Shown here: positions 13,668 to 15,750 of the stretch, in pieces | How positions within the stretch are numbered: the stretch's first letter is position 1 | How the letters are laid out: each line of letters starts with the position of its first letter | Notes under the pieces: generated by a model | Told to the model about the DNA's origin: nothing | Databases searched by the model: none | What the model saw: only the letters and a program-made list of their open reading frames with translations | Assembly (NCBI GenBank): GCA_023392185.1 | Contig: JAEVZP010000133.1 | Location: forward strand, 1-15,750 | Direction: 5' to 3' | Length of the DNA stretch: 15,750 nucleotides | Source of the DNA: Bacteroidota bacterium | GTDB lineage: Bacteria; Bacteroidota; Bacteroidia; Chitinophagales; Chitinophagaceae | Program-made: the position numbers and the translations under genes

Positions 13668-14126
13668 ATGCAGTCGAACCCATCTTTTTATGCTAAAACG
13701 GCAGCCATATCCCTTCTTAGCTGTGGCCTGCTGACCAGCGCCTACGCCCAGTCTTTTCCCATTGAAGGCGTCTGGACCACTGAAAAAGGCGATTCTAAGA
13801 TTCAGTTTTACAAAGCCGGCGGCAGCTACGCCGCGAAGCTGATTTGGTTTTCGCCCCGCCACGGTGAAGACATGCAGACCAAAAAAGACAAGCGCAATCC
13901 CAGCGAGGCCCTGCGTAACCGGCTCCTGCTTGGGATCAATATCGTAACCGGCCTGCGATATGCCGAGAAAAACGATTACGAAGACGGCAAAGCCTACGAC
14001 CCGAGCAGCGGCAAAACCTATAGCTGCAAAGTCACCGTGAACTCCAGCAACCAACTCACGATGCGCGGTTTTGTGGGCTTTTCGCTGATTGGCAAATCGG
14101 TGATCTGGAAACGCGTTTCAAACTAA
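13668..14126 (+). CDS. Exported DUF2147 family protein
   Basis: This 152-aa protein has a signal peptide at about 1-26 (FYAKTAAISLLSCGLLTSAYA, cleavage before QSFPIEG). The DUF2147 domain fills the rest: GVWTTEKGDSKIQFYKAGGS, KLIWF, DKRNPSEALRNRLLLG, YEDGKAYDPSSGKTY and a lipocalin-like closing strand FSLIGKSVIWKRV. Members are small periplasmic or secreted proteins of unknown role, sometimes near membrane-stress or motility genes. The frame extends upstream to a TTG at 13632, but the ATG at 13668 places the signal peptide correctly and is preferred. holB starts 10 bp after its stop, so the two are probably co-transcribed although functionally unrelated. Confidence 0.88.
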   Translation: MQSNPSFYAKTAAISLLSCGLLTSAYAQSFPIEGVWTTEKGDSKIQFYKAGGSYAAKLIWFSPRHGEDMQTKKDKRNPSEALRNRLLLGINIVTGLRYAEKNDYEDGKAYDPSSGKTYSCKVTVNSSNQLTMRGFVGFSLIGKSVIWKRVSN

Positions 14127-14136
14127 AGTTATTTTC

Positions 14137-15279
14137 ATGCAATTCCGGGAGGTAGTCGGTCAGCAAGCGGCCAAAAACGGTATTATTTATGCAGCGATTT
14201 CCGGAAAATTGCCGCACGCGATGCTGCTTTTAGGCCGCGAAGGCACCGGAGGGCTGCCCTTGGCGCTGGCCGTGGCGCAATATCTTTTCTGCGAAAGGCC
14301 CACGGAAACCGACTCGTGTGGCAGCTGCCCGGCTTGTGGGAGAATGGCGCGCCTGGAACATCCTGATCTCCACCTTTCCTACCCGGTGATCAAGCCCGAA
14401 AAGGTGAAAAGCGAGCACCTCACCGCCGACGTTTTTGGGAAAGATTTCCGGAAATTCGTGCACCACAACGCCTACGACACCATTTACAACTGGCTTCAGG
14501 CGATTGATGCGGGTAACAAACAAGGCAATATTCCCGCTGCCGAGTGTCGCAACATCATTGAAAAACTTTCCTTTAAACCCTTCGAGGGCGATAAAAAAGT
14601 ACTCATCCTCTGGGGTGCCGAGTACCTCGATAAGGAAGGCAATATGCTTCTCAAGCTGATTGAAGAGCCGCCCGCCGGCACCCACATGATTTTTATCAGC
14701 AGCCTCGCCGAAGAAATTTTGCCCACCATCCTCAGCCGGGTGCAAACCGTGCGCCTGCCGCCCCTTTCCAACGACGAAATCATAACGGCGCTGCAGGAAA
14801 AAGGCATCGCGGGTGATGCCCGCTCGGCCAGCTTGGCGGCCATCAATGCCGAAGGCTCGTTTGGCGAAGCCCTGCAACTGGCCGCCGGTGGCGGCGACGA
14901 CCTGTTTCCGCAGTTCCGCGATTGGTTCAACGCCATCTACACCGGCAAAGGCATTTTCCTGACCACCTTCGCCGACACCCTTTCCAAGCAGGGCCGTGAG
15001 TCGGCGCGGGCTTTTTTGCAATACGCCACCCACCTGTTGCAGGCCGCACTGGTGCAGCACTACGCGCCCGGTGCACCGCTCCATTTTCCCGCCGAGGAAG
15101 CCGGTTTCATCCGTCGCCTCGCCAATCATAAAAGCACGAGCGTGGAAAGTATTTCGGCCATGTCGGAAGCGCTGGCCCACACCGCCCACAGCATTGAGGG
15201 CAACGCCAACGCCAAAATCCAGCTCCACGCGCTGGGGATTCAACTGGCGCGCATCGTCCGTGAGCCGGTGGCGGCATAA
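14137..15279 (+). CDS. holB: DNA polymerase III delta' subunit
   Basis: This 380-aa AAA+ clamp-loader subunit works with delta and tau/gamma to load the beta clamp. The P-loop region LLLGREGTGGLPLALA (30-45) is degenerate, with no Lys-Ser/Thr after the glycines, as expected for delta', which does not hydrolyse ATP. The zinc module is present: Cys52, Cys61, Cys64 and Cys67 (CGSCPACGRMARLEHPDLH). The Walker-B-like and sensor region reads KKVLILWGAEYLDKEGNMLL followed by KLIEEPPAGTHMIFISS. The SRC motif is ILSRVQT: the Arg finger is kept and Cys is replaced by Val. The C-terminal collar domain is less conserved. The ATG at 14137 overlaps a CAATTCCGGGAGG sequence. Two TTCCGGAA words fall inside (14199, 14446), encoding SGK and FRK. 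Confidence 0.94.
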   Translation: MQFREVVGQQAAKNGIIYAAISGKLPHAMLLLGREGTGGLPLALAVAQYLFCERPTETDSCGSCPACGRMARLEHPDLHLSYPVIKPEKVKSEHLTADVFGKDFRKFVHHNAYDTIYNWLQAIDAGNKQGNIPAAECRNIIEKLSFKPFEGDKKVLILWGAEYLDKEGNMLLKLIEEPPAGTHMIFISSLAEEILPTILSRVQTVRLPPLSNDEIITALQEKGIAGDARSASLAAINAEGSFGEALQLAAGGGDDLFPQFRDWFNAIYTGKGIFLTTFADTLSKQGRESARAFLQYATHLLQAALVQHYAPGAPLHFPAEEAGFIRRLANHKSTSVESISAMSEALAHTAHSIEGNANAKIQLHALGIQLARIVREPVAA

Positions 15280-15302
15280 GGCCGCAAATTCTTTTATCTT
15301 TT
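15271..15302 (+). terminator. GC hairpin over the holB stop codon
   Basis: GCGGC (15271-15275) pairs with GCCGC (15281-15285) around the loop ATAAG, which contains the TAA stop. A T-rich tract, AAATTCTTTTATCTTTT, follows. The stem is short but GC-only, so it is a plausible weak terminator. Confidence 0.4.
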
Positions 15303-15304
15303 AA

Positions 15305-15323
15305 GGGCGAATGCAATTCGCCC
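15305..15323. repeat. Palindromic repeat GGGCGAAT-GCA-ATTCGCCC
   Basis: Two 8-bp perfect arms (15305-15312 and 15316-15323) flank a 3-nt loop, followed by CCTACG. The right half, AATTCGCCCCTAC, recurs at 819-831. I recall this as a widespread REP-like palindrome in several phyla. It is non-coding. Confidence 0.6.
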
Positions 15324-15418
15324 CTACGCAATCCTCTTTTGTCTTTCGTCTTGATACCTGATACCCAACCATCTTTTGGCTTTTTGGGCGTGCCCCTTCG
15401 CTGCGGGTCGGGCTTTCG

Positions 15419-15481
15419 AATGTCACCCTGAGCTTGTCGAATGTCACCCTGAGCTTGTCGAATGTCACCCTGAGCTTGTCG
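15419..15481. repeat. Three exact tandem copies of a 21-bp repeat
   Basis: Units at 15419-15439, 15440-15460 and 15461-15481 are identical; each begins AATGTCACCCTGAG and ends CTTGTCG. AAGGGTC follows the last. The word is the reverse complement of the TTCGACAAGCTCAG repeats at 2586-2741. On the minus strand it can be read as a 7-aa repeat (FDKLRVT), which I take to be an artefact. There are no spacers, so it is not a CRISPR array. Confidence 0.85.
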
Positions 15482-15520
15482 AAGGGTCTATCCCTCACGC
15501 GGGGAGACGTAGGCCCAACC

Positions 15521-15553
15521 AAACCTATAAGGTTTCAAAAACCTTATAGGTTT
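15521..15553. repeat. 15-bp perfect hairpin repeat (AAACCTATAAGGTTT)
   Basis: AAACCTATAAGGTTT (15521-15535) pairs with AAACCTTATAGGTTT (15539-15553) around the loop CAA. It has the same plan as the hairpin at 10925-10971: AGGTTT, a three-base loop, AAACCT, then CTCCGGAAA directly downstream. Further on, ATCTGCGAATG and ATCTGCGTAAATCGGCGG (15562-15590) look like another dispersed repeat type. No gene is seen in 15280-15720. Confidence 0.7.
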
Positions 15554-15634
15554 CTCCGGAAATCTGCGAATGTATCTGCGTAAATCGGCGGGGAAAAGAC
15601 GGCCTGCAACCACAGCAGACGCACTCAAAAATCG

Positions 15635-15642
15635 TATCTTTG
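15635..15642 (+). promoter_or_regulatory. -7 box (TATCTTTG) of the RicT-like gene
   Basis: This exactly matches TAnnTTTG, 78 bp before the ATG at 15721, giving a leader of roughly 70 nt. The leader holds an imperfect hairpin, AACGAC/GTCGTT (15676-15681, 15687-15692), flanked by CAAC/GTTG. No TTTG was found at -33. Confidence 0.45.
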
Positions 15643-15720
15643 CCCATTGCGATTTCGATTGTAAAATTTCCAACAAACGACGTATTGTCGTTGTGTTGTC
15701 TCTATAAAAGAACATAAATT

Positions 15721-15750
15721 ATGGGATGTAGCTCTTGCGGCTCCCGTACC
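15721..15750 (+). CDS. ricT: Start of a RicT/PSP1-domain protein (truncated by window end)
   Basis: Only ten codons are present: MGCSSCGSRT. A Cys/Gly/Ser-rich N-terminus right after holB matches my memory of Bacteroidota PSP1-domain (RicT/YaaT-like) proteins, which begin this way and lie between holB and gldH. In Bacillus, RicT belongs to an Fe-S complex affecting RNA processing. A -7 box at 15635 supports a real start. The identity rests on ten residues plus gene order, so it is provisional. Confidence 0.6.
   Translation, partial: MGCSSCGSRT

Noticed and set aside
14230..15243. Long minus-strand open frame (337 codons)
   Set aside because: Antisense shadow of holB, which has a complete zinc module and clamp-loader motifs.
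15419..15481. Possible CRISPR array
   Set aside because: The three 21-bp units abut with no spacers, and no cas gene is present.
15301..15522. Minus-strand open frame with a 7-aa repeat (FDKLRVT x3)
   Set aside because: The repeat is the translation of the non-coding 21-bp tandem array, whose unit length is a multiple of three. The rest of the frame is other intergenic repeats with no protein-like composition.
15488..15715. Minus-strand open frame of 75 codons across the AAACC hairpin
   Set aside because: It runs through repeat DNA and the promoter region of the RicT-like gene and shows no family features.

Overview
The window reads as a chromosomal segment of an aerobic member of the Bacteroidota, probably Cytophagales- or Chitinophagales-like. 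The evidence is gene content and order typical of that phylum: heme o synthase, two subunit III genes, a caa3-type subunit IV, Sco and DUF420 in one run, and holB just upstream of a Cys-rich RicT/PSP1-like start. Several genes also have TAnnTTTG -7 boxes, and Shine-Dalgarno sequences are weak. No rRNA, tRNA, CRISPR array or intact insertion sequence is visible.

Layout: (1) 1-2482, a membrane-domain pair: an NfeD-like OB-fold membrane protein followed by a flotillin (SPFH) protein. (2) 2483-3621, a repeat-rich stretch around a small minus-strand membrane-protein gene of unknown function, bracketed by a near-identical direct repeat. (3) 3622-5420, an MdtD-like 14-TM MFS exporter and a small conserved ~100-aa protein. 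(4) 5656-10801, a cytochrome c oxidase (caa3-type) biogenesis and subunit operon: cyoE/ctaB, COX3-like, COX3, subunit IV, sco, a secreted alpha/beta hydrolase, DUF420. Subunits I and II are not in this window. (5) 10984-13248, on the minus strand, a patatin phospholipase fused to a POTRA/outer-membrane barrel (PlpD-like, type Vd). (6) 13383-15279, divergent from the patatin gene: a small exported CxxC protein, a DUF2147 protein and holB. (7) 15280-15720, a 440-bp repeat island, then the first ten codons of a RicT/PSP1-like gene cut by the window edge.

The main unexplained signal is the palindrome TTCCGGAA (usually TTTCCGGAAA). It occurs 19 times by eye in 15.75 kb, in coding and non-coding DNA, where well under one copy is expected by chance. 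This resembles the highly iterated palindromes (HIP1) of cyanobacteria, but with a different core. A second layer consists of dispersed hairpin repeats: AAACC...GGTTT hairpins with 3-nt loops, TTCGACAAGCTCAG-type repeats and the GGGCGAAT/ATTCGCCC palindrome. Other points of note are an EF-hand-like loop inside the DUF420 protein, an esterase-like gene inserted in the oxidase operon whose signal peptide is encoded over the end of sco, and a terminator-like hairpin between the two subunit III genes.

All calls come from reading the sequence and from memory of the families; no database search was run.
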